The position numbers and the translations under genes were made by a program. From Cryptomeria japonica (taxonomy: Eukaryota > Streptophyta > Pinopsida > Cupressales > Cupressaceae), in the NCBI RefSeq assembly GCF_030272615.1, contig NC_081406.1, positions 169,909,861 to 169,973,860 of the forward strand: 64,000 bases of DNA, in the 5' to 3' direction. Below are positions 11,654 to 22,230 of this stretch, one piece after another; position 1 is the stretch's first letter; the number at the start of each line of letters is the position of its first letter. The notes below the pieces were generated by a model. That model had not been told where the DNA came from. It made no database searches and saw only the letters and a list, made by a program, of their open reading frames with translations.

Positions 11654-13063
11654 CTAATTTGCCTTTTTACCATTTTCGGTCTTTTGCCAAATGACAGGTA
11701 TCACATACCGGTTAAGGTCTTTTACCGGTGTAAACCGAGGGCTCAAAATATTTCGCCGCTTGCTCCCCCTAAGCTTTTCTGAAGCTTTGTTTGCCAGTTC
11801 CGTGATTTCCACACTAGGTGTAGAAACCGGTTCCTCTTGTAACATCGTTGGTTTCTTCTTCCAGGTTTTGTTCATGTCCGCTTGAATAGTGTCAACATCA
11901 ATGTTTCCTTCTAGAGTGACTGGTATATCATCATATATGTCCTTTCTTGATCTACAAAATCTTGCAATGTGACCCGGTTTGTTGCAGTGATAGCAGACCA
12001 ATCTAGGTGCTCTTTAAGGTCCATTGTTCATGTTTCCATTCGTCATTCTGCATGTTGCAGCAGTATGACCATGACCATGATAGGTCATACAATTTTCTCT
12101 CCATCTAGTTGCCGCTTGATAACCACTGCTTCTTGGCTGATGATAGAAGGCATTAAACCGGTTGTGATTCTGATTCACAAAAGGTTTAGGACCAACTCCC
12201 TGGGTCCTCTGAGGATATCTTCCAGTGTTATTCATAGTAGACCTGCATTCAGATGCTCTATGCCCATACTTGTTGCATGCATAATAGTTACCATCAAATC
12301 TATAGGATCTAGGCTTATCTTTTAGAAAATAAGGAAAATTATTGTAAGCCTTACTCCTACACACATTTGTAGTATGTCCTTCTTTAAGACAGTTAAAGCA
12401 AACAGGTTTAAACTTTTGCTTACCTTTATCCTTTGATGTCGGTTGTTTCTTTGATGTTCCAGCATTTGTACCAGAGGTCTCACCTTCCTCATGATCTGAA
12501 TAGCCAAGTCCATTGGTATTCTTGACCGGTTTGGTAGATTCAAGCTTTTGCTCTAGCTTGACAGTACTGTTGTTGAACTTAGCAAGTATTTCCTTTGACT
12601 CAGAGAGTTCTTTGGAAATAGCAGCATTTGTTTTCAATAGGTTTTCATTCTCAGAGATGGCAATGTTCAGTTCTCCTTGCATGTCTTCCTTTTCCACTTT
12701 GTTTGCATGGAGTTGAGCATTTAGGGCACTCATCTCTTGTTTCAGCTTGGAGATCTCATGATCTCTTTCTTTCACCAGGTCTTCAGCTTTCCTCCGGTTC
12801 TCAAGCTCTTGACACATCCGGATAGTCAGTCCTTCCAACTCCTTTCTCAGGTTGGAGTTTGATTCATTCAACTTATTTACTTCAGCAGTTAGGGCTTCCA
12901 TGTCTGCTTCATCTAAAGAACTATTTTCAGATAGCTCCATCAACTTTTCTACATGTTCTCTTCTTTTTGCTTGAGATGCCTTGTATTTGACCATAAGATC
13001 ATCATAGGCTTTCTCAGACTGAGTGAGCCAGTGGGTAAGTTCCCTCAATGTGTATTCCCCCAT
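11654..13063 (-). pseudogene. Element A ORF1: coiled-coil, zinc-knuckle Gag-like protein
   Basis: Starts MGEYTLRELTHW at 13063 and runs about 470 codons in one frame, with a single internal stop (TAA at 12016-12014). Residues 1-200 are a strongly predicted coiled coil (heptads rich in Leu, Glu, Lys). Then come a Lys/Ser/Thr-rich linker and four knuckle-like motifs: the first (CFNC...H...C) and fourth (CYHC...H...C) are intact CCHC, the second has Tyr for the first Cys, and the third has Tyr for the second Cys. CCHC knuckles bind nucleic acid in retroelement Gag proteins. No standard capsid domain is visible before the coil, which is unusual. The same order occurs in element B at 47411-48571. 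Confidence 0.75.
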
Positions 13064-13098
13064 ATCTCTTTCCAAGTGGTTAAACTTATAGAAAGGTT

Positions 13099-13111
13099 GG
13101 CTCTGATACCA
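13099..13111 (-). other. Primer binding site of element A
   Basis: The minus strand reads TGGTATCAGAGCC two bases after the 5' LTR, a perfect plant initiator tRNA-Met-type site. This fixes the element's orientation. Confidence 0.85.
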
Positions 13112-13113
13112 AT

Positions 13114-14228
13114 TGATGAATACTAAGAGGGGGGGTGAATTAGTATGCCAAAAATCTTTGCACTTAAACACTTTGCAAGACTAGCAGTGAACCGGTAAAA
13201 CAGTTTAACACACAAACCGGTTAACAAACATGCAAACCAAATAGCTAACAATGCATTCACCCACAGAAGCACAAACACCATAACACAAGATATTTTGACG
13301 TGGAAACCCAAATGGGAAAAACCATGGTGAGATGGAACTCACAAGTAACTATCTGCAGAATAGGAACCAGACTAGTTAAGGTCTTACAATGTTCTTTACC
13401 AAAACAGATCCTGTTAGGAATCTCAATCTCTGTTAGGAGACAAGTCTGATTAAAGACTACCTTGCTAGAGGATTTTAGATCCACAGATGTGAACCATCTT
13501 GTTAGAGGATTTACAAAAGGATTTTGGGCCTACCCGGTTAAGGGCTACAGACTTGTCAAAGATGTGAGTAATCAACAATTGTTTGATCTAGCTAATAGCA
13601 CAGACTGCTCGGTTAGATCCTTGATAGCTCATTCTTAATGCACTCCCGCATTACTTCAGTCTTCTACACACTCATAATCTCTCCAACTCCTCAACCACCT
13701 TAAACCCTAGCCACAATATCAACTATCGCAACAACAACATCAACAACCTAAAACCCTAGACATGATGTCTTTATAAAGGAAACTGATTTCATGTCGGTCC
13801 AATAGGATTGCATTACAATTTCCTAGGTTCAATGAACCTGGACATACTTGGTGACACGACACAAAAAGCACCGCTACAGTGTCGGCACCATCAAACAATC
13901 GATGGATGGTAACTCATCACACAAAGCCGGTTGGTAACTCATCACAAAGTATACTAGTTCATATAAAGTGTCGGTTGTCGATTTGACAAAAATGAAGACT
14001 GGTAAAAATGTGTTATGCCACTTTAATCCCTCGTACCACTTGAGGTCAACATGCCGCTTTAGACCGGGAAACACATTCTGCAAAACACCAATAGTCTAAA
14101 GACTATAATACAACATACCAGTTGGAACAAATACCGGTTGTTCTCTAACTCATACATATAAAGAGGATCTCAATGCAAGTGTGTGTCCATCAATGACAGT
14201 CACAACATAAACATCAAAAATGCCAACA
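13114..14228 (-). repeat. 5' LTR of element A
   Basis: 1115 bp. On the minus strand it starts TGTTGGCA at 14228 and ends TTCATCA at 13114, followed by the primer site. Partner of 6631-7746. Confidence 0.92.
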
Positions 14229-14233
14229 ATTTG
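14229..14233. repeat. Target-site duplication of element A (right)
   Basis: ATTTG, exact copy of 6626-6630. The gypsy 1 LTR resumes directly after it. Confidence 0.85.
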
Positions 14234-14414
14234 AAACTAGGCATGTTGGCCTACATGTAACTGGATGATTACCGGATGTTCTATGATGATAATATGATGA
14301 TTCGGATATCTGATTTTACATTTTATCTATGTTTTTTTTTGCTTCTGTTGTGTTACTCTTGTTGCATGATCTGGTTTGTTCTCTTTGAAGACCCACCAAA
14401 CCATGGTTGCACCA
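14234..14414 (+). repeat. 5' LTR of gypsy element 1, second part
   Basis: Continues the LTR interrupted at 6630. It matches 17095-17276, including the pyrimidine-rich stretch and the GGTTGCACCA end. Confidence 0.85.
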
Positions 14415-14416
14415 AG

Positions 14417-14431
14417 TGGTATCAAAGTTGG
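14417..14431 (+). other. Primer binding site of gypsy element 1
   Basis: TGGTATCAAAGTTGG lies two bases after the 5' LTR end. It resembles the TGGTATCAGAGC site complementary to the 3' end of initiator tRNA-Met, with a G-to-A change at position 9. Confidence 0.7.
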
Positions 14432-14612
14432 TTGCGAACCTTGAGGCATTGCTTTGGGTGAACAGATCGTTGAGTGGAGGCAAGTTGCAAGTGTGTTAAA
14501 TAGATCGCCAAGTTTGAGGCTATTGAAACTGGTAGTCAGATCGCTGAGTTGAGATAGTTGCACCAAAGCAAAGGAGGAGATGCTGCCAAGAAGGATGAAC
14601 CCCCAGAGGGTA

Positions 14613-15431
14613 GAGTAGATGATGGAGGATTTCAATAATGAGATGAGTAATGAGATCTGAAATCCATTGGCTGGTTTGCGAAGGAATCCGGAGTCTAAGG
14701 ATGAGTATGAAGAGGCTAGAGAAGAGCTTGAGGTTGAGGAAGCTAAAGGAACAGAAGATGAAAGAGAAGAAATGTTTCTAAGAGCAGTGGTGCAAGTGAG
14801 TAAAGTTCATAAAGTGGAGGTTTCAAACTTTTTTGGTACATTGAATCCGAAAGATCTAATTGATTGGATCAGAGATTTGGAGGACTACTTTGAGTTTTAG
14901 GATAATAAGGAACCATAGAGAGTTCAGTTGGCACAAACTAAATTGAAAGGCTGTGCTTCCTTATGGTGGAAAGAATTGCAAAGAGATAGAGTTGAGAATG
15001 GTGAGATGAAGATCACCTGGTGGAGACAGATGGTAGAGAGATTGAAGGATAAATTCATTCTAGGAGACTATGAGTTGGAGTTGTTCAAGGAGTTGCAGAA
15101 CTTGAAGCAGAAAAATATGAGCATGAAAGAATACACTGAGGAATTATACAGGGTAATGATTAGATCTCGACATAGAGAGATGGATAGGGAGAAAGTGACT
15201 AGGTACATAAATGGACTTGTATTTAGCATTCAGGATGAGATGAGTATGCTAAACATTTCCATGGTTGAAGAGGCTTATCAATATGCTTTGAGGGCTAAGG
15301 AGAAAGTGAAAAGAAGACAACAAAAAAACCCCAGAGGAAAGGAGAGATATAAAGGACAGATGAGTGGTAGTATAGAGAAGCAGAATGTTGAAGAAGAGTC
15401 AAAACCTAAGTGGAGTAAAGAACTGGATTAG
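14613..15431 (+). pseudogene. Gypsy gag (capsid) relic, element 1
   Basis: One reading frame encodes a retrotransposon Gag capsid domain: an acidic start, then FFGTLNPKDLIDWIRDLEDY at about 14830, the ASLWWKEL block at about 14957, LKDKFILGDYELELFKELQN, and MSMKEYTEELYRV at about 15120. This is the usual core of plant Ty3/gypsy Gag, which packs the element's RNA. The frame is never shifted but carries stop codons near 14655, 14898, 14919 and 15429, so the intact protein is not made. It is homologous to the gag at 51332. Confidence 0.85.
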
Positions 15432-16090
15432 AAGACACAGAGAAAAGGGAGTAGCAATAGTAGTAAAGAATTTTTGGGTAGATGTTTTAAGTGTGGAGAA
15501 ACCGGAGATAGATCTTTTGAGTGCAAGCAAGAGATTGCAAGAAATTGTGTGGAAAATGAGGATCGGGCAGTTAGAACTACCAGTGAGAATGTGTTGGAAC
15601 CGGAGCAAGGATAATCCCTTATGTTCAGAAGAGTCTTGGTGGAGCAGAGCAGTGAAGATACCAAAGATACTAAGAGGAAGAATCTTTTCCAGACTTTGTG
15701 TAAATTTAGTAGTAAGTGTTGTAAAGTTATTGTGGATAGTGGAAGTACTAACAATTTGGTATCTGAGGAGATGGTAGAGAAGCTTGGGTTGAAGAGGCTT
15801 AAGCACCCTTGTCTGTACAAGGTAAGTTGGTTTCAAGATGATCAGAAGTTAGAAGTAAAAGAGCAGTGTTTGGTGACTTTTAATATTGGACCTTTTAGGG
15901 ATGAAGTACTATGTGATGTTTTGTCTATGAGTTCTTGTCATGTTTTATTGGGGAGACCTTGACAATTTGATAGAGGAGCTATCTATGATTGTAGAAGAAA
16001 CCTAATCACTATTGAAAAGGATGGGAAAAAGTTCACATTGGCTTCTTTGAGGGAGAAAGAGAACGAAGTGAGGAATTTGAATCTTGAGAG
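15432..16090 (+). pseudogene. Gag zinc knuckle and aspartic protease relic, element 1
   Basis: Same frame as the upstream gag. A zinc knuckle starts at 15483 (CFKC...D...C), with Asp where the family has His, so metal binding is doubtful. A stop follows near 15612. Then comes a retropepsin domain with DSGS at 15735-15746 (the catalytic Asp) and the flap/C-terminal LLGRP block at about 15945, followed by a stop at 15960. The protease would have cut the Gag-Pol chain. Downstream, 16091-16467 has only short unconvincing frames. RT, RNase H and integrase are absent, an internal deletion of roughly 3 kb compared with 51223-55896. Confidence 0.82.
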
Positions 16091-16467
16091 AAGTTGCAGT
16101 GTTGAGAAACCAGTTGCAGAGGTGATACCAGAGGGGCGCATGGATTTGTAGAAGGATTTGGTCGATAAGCCTAATAGTAAGAAGGAACTAGATGGAAGTA
16201 AGGTTATGGTGGTGAACCAAATGAAAACTTGTGGTAGAAATAAATCAGAGTATTAGTCAGAGACAGTGTGTAGTTCTGAAGAAAGGGAAGAGAAATAAAG
16301 AGAATCAGGAGTTAGAGAATCTGGTTGAGGTTCCGAAGGAGGTAAGGAAGAGATTTAGAGACAAAGAATATGTTTGGATCAGAAATGAGCATGGGATCTA
16401 TATCTCAAATCCTTTTCGATGTTCATGAATTTCCTCTCATGGAACATCTCTTTCTACTTGGGGTTTT

Positions 16468-17276
16468 TGATGCAGGAGCATCCCCGGTCTATGAGCAATC
16501 TTGCATCAACCACAAATATTTCCTTAGTTTTGTTCTTATTTAGTTCTTGTAGCAGTTTTTTGTGTTTTCCTTCAGTGTGTTCGGGTAGATGGTTCTTTTT
16601 CGTTGCAAATCATATTTTTGGTTTCCAGGCTTTCTTTTGTTCATCATCTCAGATTTCCAGTTCATTTGGATTCTTTTCCGAGGCGTTATTCCTTCCGGAG
16701 TGACTGTTTCTTGGTTCCAAAATAGTTTTGAGCTCACCATCTAGTTGGTAAATTATTCTTGTGTTAATCGATTTCTTGGCTTGCGGATCTATTTGGTTCC
16801 TTGCTCAATGTTATTGCATCCTTCATCGACCTTCTGTTTGATCCTCACTTCTTGGTTGCTCTTTTCCGAAGGATTTTCCTTTCATTCTTGGGGCTAACTT
16901 ATTTGCACATTTTATTTTCCTTTCTTGGTGAATGTAATCTTTTGTGGCCGACCCGGATGTGTTTTGGAGGGTATATATATTGTTGTATGTGATCCTTAGG
17001 AGGCAGTTCGAAGATTATGAGTATCTAGTCTCTCGAATTGTAATCTGGATGCCTCTTGGAGGTTCGGATGGATTGTAATATGGCATGTAGTCTAAAACTG
17101 GGCATGTTGGTCTGCATTTAACTGGATGATTACCAGATGTTCTATGATGATAATATGATGATGCAGATATCTAATTTTGCATGTTATCTATGTTTTGTTG
17201 TTGCTTATGTTGTGTTACTCTTGTTGTATGATCTGGTTTGTTCTCTTTGAGGACCCACCGGACCATGGTTGCACCA
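16468..17276 (+). repeat. 3' LTR of gypsy element 1
   Basis: Starts TGATGCAGGAGC and ends GGTTGCACCA. Full-length partner of the split 5' LTR. A T-rich GGGG stretch just upstream (16459-16467) is a poor polypurine tract. Confidence 0.88.
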
Positions 17277-17281
17277 CAAAC
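17277..17281. repeat. Target-site duplication of gypsy element 1 (right)
   Basis: CAAAC, the right-hand partner of CAAAT at 5999-6003. LINE endonuclease coding resumes immediately beyond it. Confidence 0.55.
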
Positions 17282-17570
17282 ACAACAATTATTAGGGTCA
17301 CTCCCAGACACAACCACATTCTTAGCAATCCAAGGGGCAAGACCAAGCACAACTCCACTACATCCCTCATGATGATTGGTGTGGAAGAAGAGATCATCTT
17401 GCCAAATGGAAGCAAGAGTGGCTTGCAGACGCACACCACTAACTTTAACTTTGTGTAACATGATAACATCAAAGTGATTCATCTGAATAGACTGCCTAAC
17501 ATGATATTTCTGAGGGGGGATAGTAACTCCCCAGACATTCCAAGATTGAATATTATAATTATTTGGTAGG
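17282..17570 (-). pseudogene. LINE endonuclease, N-terminal part
   Basis: The minus-strand frame begins with SWNVWGVT (about 17555), the usual start of an L1-type endonuclease (SWNVRGL), and continues to the ASIWQDDLFFH and VVSGSDPNN region before breaking at the gypsy LTR at 17277. In intact relatives it would continue directly into 6003. Its start lies close behind the ORF1 stop at 17611, the normal L1 arrangement. Confidence 0.8.
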
Positions 17571-17610
17571 AATCAAGGAGAGTTTCCTTATCCTGCAAGA
17601 GCGCATTGAA

Positions 17611-18927
17611 CTAATTTTCAGATGCTTGAAAGGCTACTGATTTTTCCAAATTAGACCTTTCATGAAAGGAAGATTGAGACCTTGATTGAGCATGTGAGGG
17701 GTTAGATTCTATCATGGGAGCACTTTGATCAAGGCAAATTGGGGAGATGGAAGAGACAAAATCCTTCCTTCTCTTAAAATCCCTAGAGTTATCACCGAGA
17801 ACAACATCTCTGAAGGAGGGGGATTTGTGTGTTGAAGGGGATTGAGGAGGAGAGGAAGGGGTGGTAGTGGGAAGGGTGGAAGGGGTTGGTTGAGAGGAGG
17901 TGGTAGACAAAGGTGTAGAGGAATTAGTGGGAATGAGCAGTTTTGGGGGGAAAGCCAAGGGTGAAGGATTAGTAGGCTGGGGCGCATGAGAATACTGAGG
18001 ATCAAAATGAGGTTTACGAACTGGGCAGTCATGAATAAGGTGACCTTCTCAGTGGAAATAAAAGCAAGCATTTGATTTGTTCAAGTAAAAGATCCATTTC
18101 TCAAACTCAAACCCTGGTCCAACAAGTTTAATGGTGTCTGGAAGTGGTTGGGTGAGATCCATTTCAATACAAGCACGAGGTTGAACCCATATACTAGACC
18201 ATTTATCAGAGTTGTTTTTACACCATAAAACACTTCCCATTTGAGAGGAAATTTCATTCATAAAGGGACAGAAAGCAAGATTAAGGAATGAGAATTCAAC
18301 CCACATCGGATATTTAGATTTTGAAATATCCTCAGGATGAAAGTCAATGTCCCAAGCCTGAACATAACAAGTTTGTCCACAGATGATCCAGGAACCATAT
18401 CAAATAATTGTACGGGCATGTTTTTGGTTAGGAAAGGTGCATTCCACATAACCCCTACCCAACCCCCCGAACAATTCTATAATCCAACCGTTTAATTCCC
18501 AGGTATTATGTGTCCATTTAAAAAAATACTGCTTAGTTGGTACTCCTCTAAGAAAGAAAAGAGTGATTGTTTTTGCTCTATTTTCATAAATAATATCAAT
18601 GATTTCATCTGGGAATTCAAAGGTAATGGTTTTACATGGTATACTATCCTCAAGAAGAGTGGAGTGAGTTGTAAGGTGGGCAGTCTCATCAGGCTTGTTC
18701 TCGGGTTGTGGGGAAGCCCTATAGATGTCTTTCTCGGAAGTCTCTAGTTGTGTGGCTAATAGGTCTGCATCCAAAATGTCGGCATGATTGGCTCCTTTAG
18801 ACTTTTCATTTTTGAGGGCTCCACATTCTTGATCTTTTTTCTTCATTGATGTCATCCTCAGATTGAGCACTCTCTGGGTTTCAGCATCTACAAGTTGAAT
18901 GGCTTGTGGGGCCTTAGGATGGGTCAT
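17611..18927 (-). pseudogene. LINE ORF1: nucleic-acid-binding protein
   Basis: A single minus-strand frame of 438 codons with two stops (18400 and 18049). It has a polar N-terminus, then a DUF4283-like domain as in plant LINE ORF1 (about 18630-18300, with GLGRGYVECTF), a WVQPRACIEMDL block, a decayed zinc knuckle at about 18065-18020 (second Cys is Phe, and a Trp position has become TGA), and a long Pro/Ser/Thr tail. It would bind LINE RNA. Apart from the two stops the frame is intact over 1.3 kb, so decay is modest. ORF2 follows within about 50 bases. Confidence 0.82.
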
Positions 18928-19063
18928 GGTGGCAACCGCTAGAATTTATGCATTGTTAAGTCCATGAGGGTTTAAAACCCGCACATTGTTGGTTCAATCC
19001 TTCGTTGGAAGAGCAAAACATTGTTCTCCCGTTGCTAGGGTTTGAAACCCGTGTGGTGCTATC
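18928..19063 (-). other. LINE 5' UTR
   Basis: About 136 bases between the target duplication and the ORF1 start. It contains two related segments (GGGTTTAAAACCCG and GGGTTTGAAACCCG), a small internal duplication. Confidence 0.55.
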
Positions 19064-19074
19064 TGTGAAAAGTT
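19064..19074. repeat. Target-site duplication of the LINE (5' side)
   Basis: Exact copy of TGTGAAAAGTT at 2108-2118. It marks the 5' end of the LINE and shows that the element was inserted full length or nearly so. Confidence 0.85.
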
Positions 19075-19439
19075 ATATCATGTTAACTTGACATATTGAT
19101 ATTAAACATTAAATATATCATATATAATAGGATTCTATCTCATCAAATATTTAGTGGATTGCATGTATATTTTCTTATACATAATAATATGACTATACAA
19201 AGAGATATAACAAAAACTATATAGAGGTTGCACAAAGTTGTACATAAAAAAATACTCTAAATAGCCACCCAAATACCTTAATGTTTAACCATGATAGTCA
19301 TCATGTAGAACCATTACACACGTTTAATTATCCTCTACTAAAATCAACTTAAAAACGAACAAAGAACAACATTATCAAAAGAAAGAAAAAATGATAGTAA
19401 AATAATTATAGCAACCCTCTAGAAGCATGAATGTTGCAA
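19075..19439. other. AT-rich DNA, nothing identified
   Basis: Host or very old repeat DNA to the right of the LINE target site. I see no ORF, repeat border or RNA gene. Confidence 0.4.
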
Positions 19440-21300
19440 ATTAGATGTTGAAGACGTGGTATAAGCTTGTTGATTAGTTTTCAAAGTCGACGGGCTTGGA
19501 GATTGATCTCCTCAAGTTTATAAGCAACCTCTTTGTTGTTCTTTGGCATAATTTGCAACTAGGGGGATAAAAGGCAATCTACAAAATAAATGTTAAAACC
19601 TTGAAATCACAATTTCTAGATAAGTAGAAGAATTAGAAAAATATTTGAGCATTGTATTTTTATAATTGAAGAAGGATAGCCTATCTAAGTCAACAATAAT
19701 ATTATTTCTCAAACTAATTTCAAATAAGGCCTCTTTAGAACTTAAATTATGATTGAACATTGTAGGTTTATTTCAATAAATAGTTAGCCATTAATTTTAT
19801 CAAACATGCATCACCAAAATAAAATGCTTCATGTTTTCATCAATGTGACAAAAAGTACATTTAAATGGTCGAATGGACAAGCATTTTAATATTCACACAC
19901 TGGTAATTTGTAGTATACTAATTTCAAGAAAGTATTTGAGCATCTAAGCTATCTGGATTTGACCACTTAGCATAATCCAACATTTATAATTGAAATTACT
20001 TTTTCATTTAACATTGAAGAGAATGAAATATATTTTGAGAAGATAGAGATATAATTATTTTAAAGGGAAGAAGAAAATTTTGTGGAGAAAGTCAATGTTA
20101 ATCTTTGAAGAAGTTACAAGATAAAGGAGTGCATAATTTGATAATTAAATTGGGTGAAATTAAGGATTAAACAAAGTAAAGGAATCTCCTCAAATTATCA
20201 CTCGGGTTACATCAAATTTTAATATTTGGCTAAGAGGAACATTGTAGCTCTAGAGGAAAAGCTCCATAAATTACCAAAATACCTAATACATTTATTTAAA
20301 AAATAATAAGCATGCCTTGAAAAAATTATAACCAATATTTCTCCTTGAAAAATTGGATATGTTTATTCCACCAAATGGAAGGAGAAGCAAATTTGAAGCC
20401 ATGTTGTAGTAATGACTCCTTCCAATGTAAATTTGACATACTTTTTGCTTGCTTTCTAAATGAACCAAATATAAAAAGAGGCTCTAATATGAAAATATTA
20501 TGCAAGGAGAATCTTAGACTATTTCTTTCAGCCTTCTAGTGGTTGTTGGTAATATAGTTAGGCTGGTCTATTCATTTTCTATCTACATGTAGCATATTCT
20601 TTGTAAATATGCTTTGTTCAAAATAAATAAAAAATAGAAGGGGAAGAAAATTTGAGCCCATGTTATATGAATGACTACTTCCAATTTAAAAGTGACATAC
20701 TTTTTTCTAGATTTCTAAATGAACTAAATTAAAAAAGTGACTCTAATGTGAAAATATTATGCAAGGAGAAGTTTATCTCAATAGAATCTTCCATGTTTTG
20801 GACCCCCTTTATTAAACTTAGTGACCCATATAACCTTTTGTCATTTATTTTTAAAAACATTATTAAGTCTATATCTCAATAGAATCTTCCATGTTTTGTC
20901 ACCTTTAACAAACTTAGTGATCCAATAAGTCACTAAACATATTCCTTGAGTGTTGGAATCTAAAATCATAACTCTACCTTTGGATTTAAGTTGTATGCAT
21001 TGAGACCAAGAGATAAGTTTACAAGTAATAGTATCATTTCATATAGTCCATATAAATTGTTGGATTACTTTACACGAGTAATTCATATTCTTTGTTTGAT
21101 TGCATCTAGCATGAGGCAAAATAACACATGAGTAGCAAGAAAAAAAATATTTATCGCCTCGACTTTCACTAGTAATGAAAGAAACTTATTACCCCAACTA
21201 AATAAATTATGCTTTAAGTCTATTCAAATACCAACTCCACATAGTAGATAGGGTTAGTTTCATACCAAACTAATCATCTCGTATAAGAGTTTCTTTTCTT
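19440..21300 (-). pseudogene. Decayed LINE relic (RT C-terminus and zf-RVT)
   Basis: Read on the minus strand, scattered frames resemble the C-terminal part of a plant LINE ORF2: FIWTI followed by LISWSQC and LKSKGRVMILDSNTQ (about 21060-20930), then WWNKHIQFFKE (about 20375-20345) and CTFCHIDENMKHFI (about 19865-19825), like zf-RVT. Stops are very frequent and no frame exceeds about 70 codons. Two segments are duplicated in tandem (20384-20515 with 20638-20777; 20772-20840 with 20866-20930). It is older than the LINE at 2119-19063 and not a continuation of it. Confidence 0.5.
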
Positions 21301-21382
21301 TGATTTAGGGTATGAACACCCCATTTAAGATATGCAAAAATATTGTACAATATGGTATAAAGAGGGCGATATGTATTCCCCC

Positions 21383-21422
21383 CCTTAAGATATCAACATA
21401 GCCCTATGTTGATGTCTTAAGG
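21383..21422. repeat. Inverted repeat, 19-bp arms
   Basis: Arms 21383-21401 and 21404-21422 are complementary with one mismatch and a two-base loop (CC). It would form a cruciform or RNA hairpin. Confidence 0.75.
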
Positions 21423-21919
21423 AATCTAGAAACAAGGATACCCACCTTAAACACCAAGAATATATCCTTTAGGAAATAATGTTCATAAATCCAAGCTAAA
21501 GAGGAAATACTCTTATAAGCAAGGATAAGATAGTTTAAAAAGAGATATCTTGCAACAAGTGTAAAGAGGATCCTTGGAGGAGGAGAGATCTTTGCTCAAA
21601 AGACATCTACCTCCAAGAGGAGTATTTGAACAAACATAGCATCTTCTACTAAAAGAAAGGAAGGAGAACAATAATGCATAGCTTCCCCCTATTGTTAGGT
21701 GAAAGAGATTCTTGATGAAGGATGGCACGCTTTTAACCCAATGTGAGGGGTAAGTTTATAATAGATGTAGATTGTCCTGTAAAAGAGGTTATAGCCAAGG
21801 ACATACACCTATTGCATAAGAGAGAATCCTTTACCAAACCACATCTTCACACAAGGAATGACATCAAATCATAAGAAAACACCACTCAACAAAAGAAAAC
21901 TGGATCCTTAGATAGGACA

Positions 21920-21922
<3 letters not shown>

Positions 21923-21999
<77 letters not shown>
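21923..21999. repeat. Compound microsatellite (AG)n(TA)n
   Basis: About 17 AG units followed directly by about 22 TA units. Confidence 0.95.
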
Positions 22000-22001
<2 letters not shown>

Positions 22002-22225
22002 ATGCTCCCCAAATGTAAGGACAATGAGAAGAATTACATGACCTCCAAGGAGAGATTGGACATAAGAAAATGCACAATATACTCACATGAATAAATATCC
22101 AATGTAAGAAAAGACATCATATGTAAAATGTGATGCCAAAGAAGAGGTAATCTTCAAAGGGAAGGAGAGAAAGTTAGAATGAAATATCACATATTTCATT
22201 AAAGAGAAAGATTAATCATAACATA

Positions 22226-22230
22226 CATAC
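22226..22230. repeat. Possible target-site duplication of insertion C (left)
   Basis: CATAC, repeated at 27401-27405. Between them the ends read TGTTG...CAACA. Confidence 0.4.

Larger units (their letters stand above)
6631..14228 (-). mobile_element. Element A: pol-less Sirevirus-like LTR retrotransposon
   Basis: A complete 7.6-kb LTR element on the minus strand with 1.1-kb LTRs, an exact 5-bp target duplication, an initiator-Met-type primer site beside the right LTR and a purine-rich PPT (AAAGGGGGAGA) beside the left LTR. The internal region holds ORF1 (coiled coil plus zinc knuckles) and a long ORF2. No RT, RNase H, integrase or protease motif appears in any frame. LTR ends, PPT, ORF order and ORF2 sequence match element B (42831-49401). 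The PPT form and its repeated copies are typical of Sireviruses (Copia). The two LTRs differ at roughly 4 percent of sites by eye, fewer than those of the gypsy element it entered. Confidence 0.9.
6004..17276 (+). mobile_element. Ty3/gypsy element 1, gag-protease only, itself interrupted
   Basis: An LTR retrotransposon on the plus strand inserted into the LINE endonuclease. Its two LTRs (about 809 bp) match over their whole length: 6004-6630 plus 14234-14414 for the 5' copy, and 16468-17276 for the 3' copy. The 5' LTR is split by element A. The internal region (14415-16467, about 2.05 kb) has a primer site, gag, a zinc knuckle and an aspartic protease, but no RT, RNase H or integrase. The LTRs share the TGATGCAGGAGCATCC start with the autonomous chromovirus at 50446-56672, so it looks like an internally deleted member of that lineage, of the TR-GAG kind. 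Confidence 0.88.
2119..19063 (-). mobile_element. L1-type LINE, full length, interrupted by nested LTR elements
   Basis: A minus-strand non-LTR retrotransposon in two pieces, 17277-19063 (5' part) and 2119-6003 (3' part), about 5.67 kb once the inserted DNA is ignored. In transcript order it has a short 5' leader, ORF1 with a plant LINE nucleic-acid-binding domain and zinc knuckle, an apurinic-type endonuclease, reverse transcriptase, a zf-RVT C-terminal domain, a 3' UTR and a short A-run at 2119-2127. An 11-bp target duplication bounds it. The endonuclease frame stops at the gypsy insertion near 17277 and resumes at 6003. The coding parts carry several stops and frameshifts, so it is inactive. 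Confidence 0.9.
21301..22225. other. Repeat-derived non-coding DNA
   Basis: No coding frame. It contains a near-perfect hairpin at 21383-21422, repeated short modules of the type GAATGACATC / AAGACATCA, and the GA/TA microsatellite. Similar modules reappear at 27406-27600, as expected if 22231-27400 was inserted into this sequence. Confidence 0.4.
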
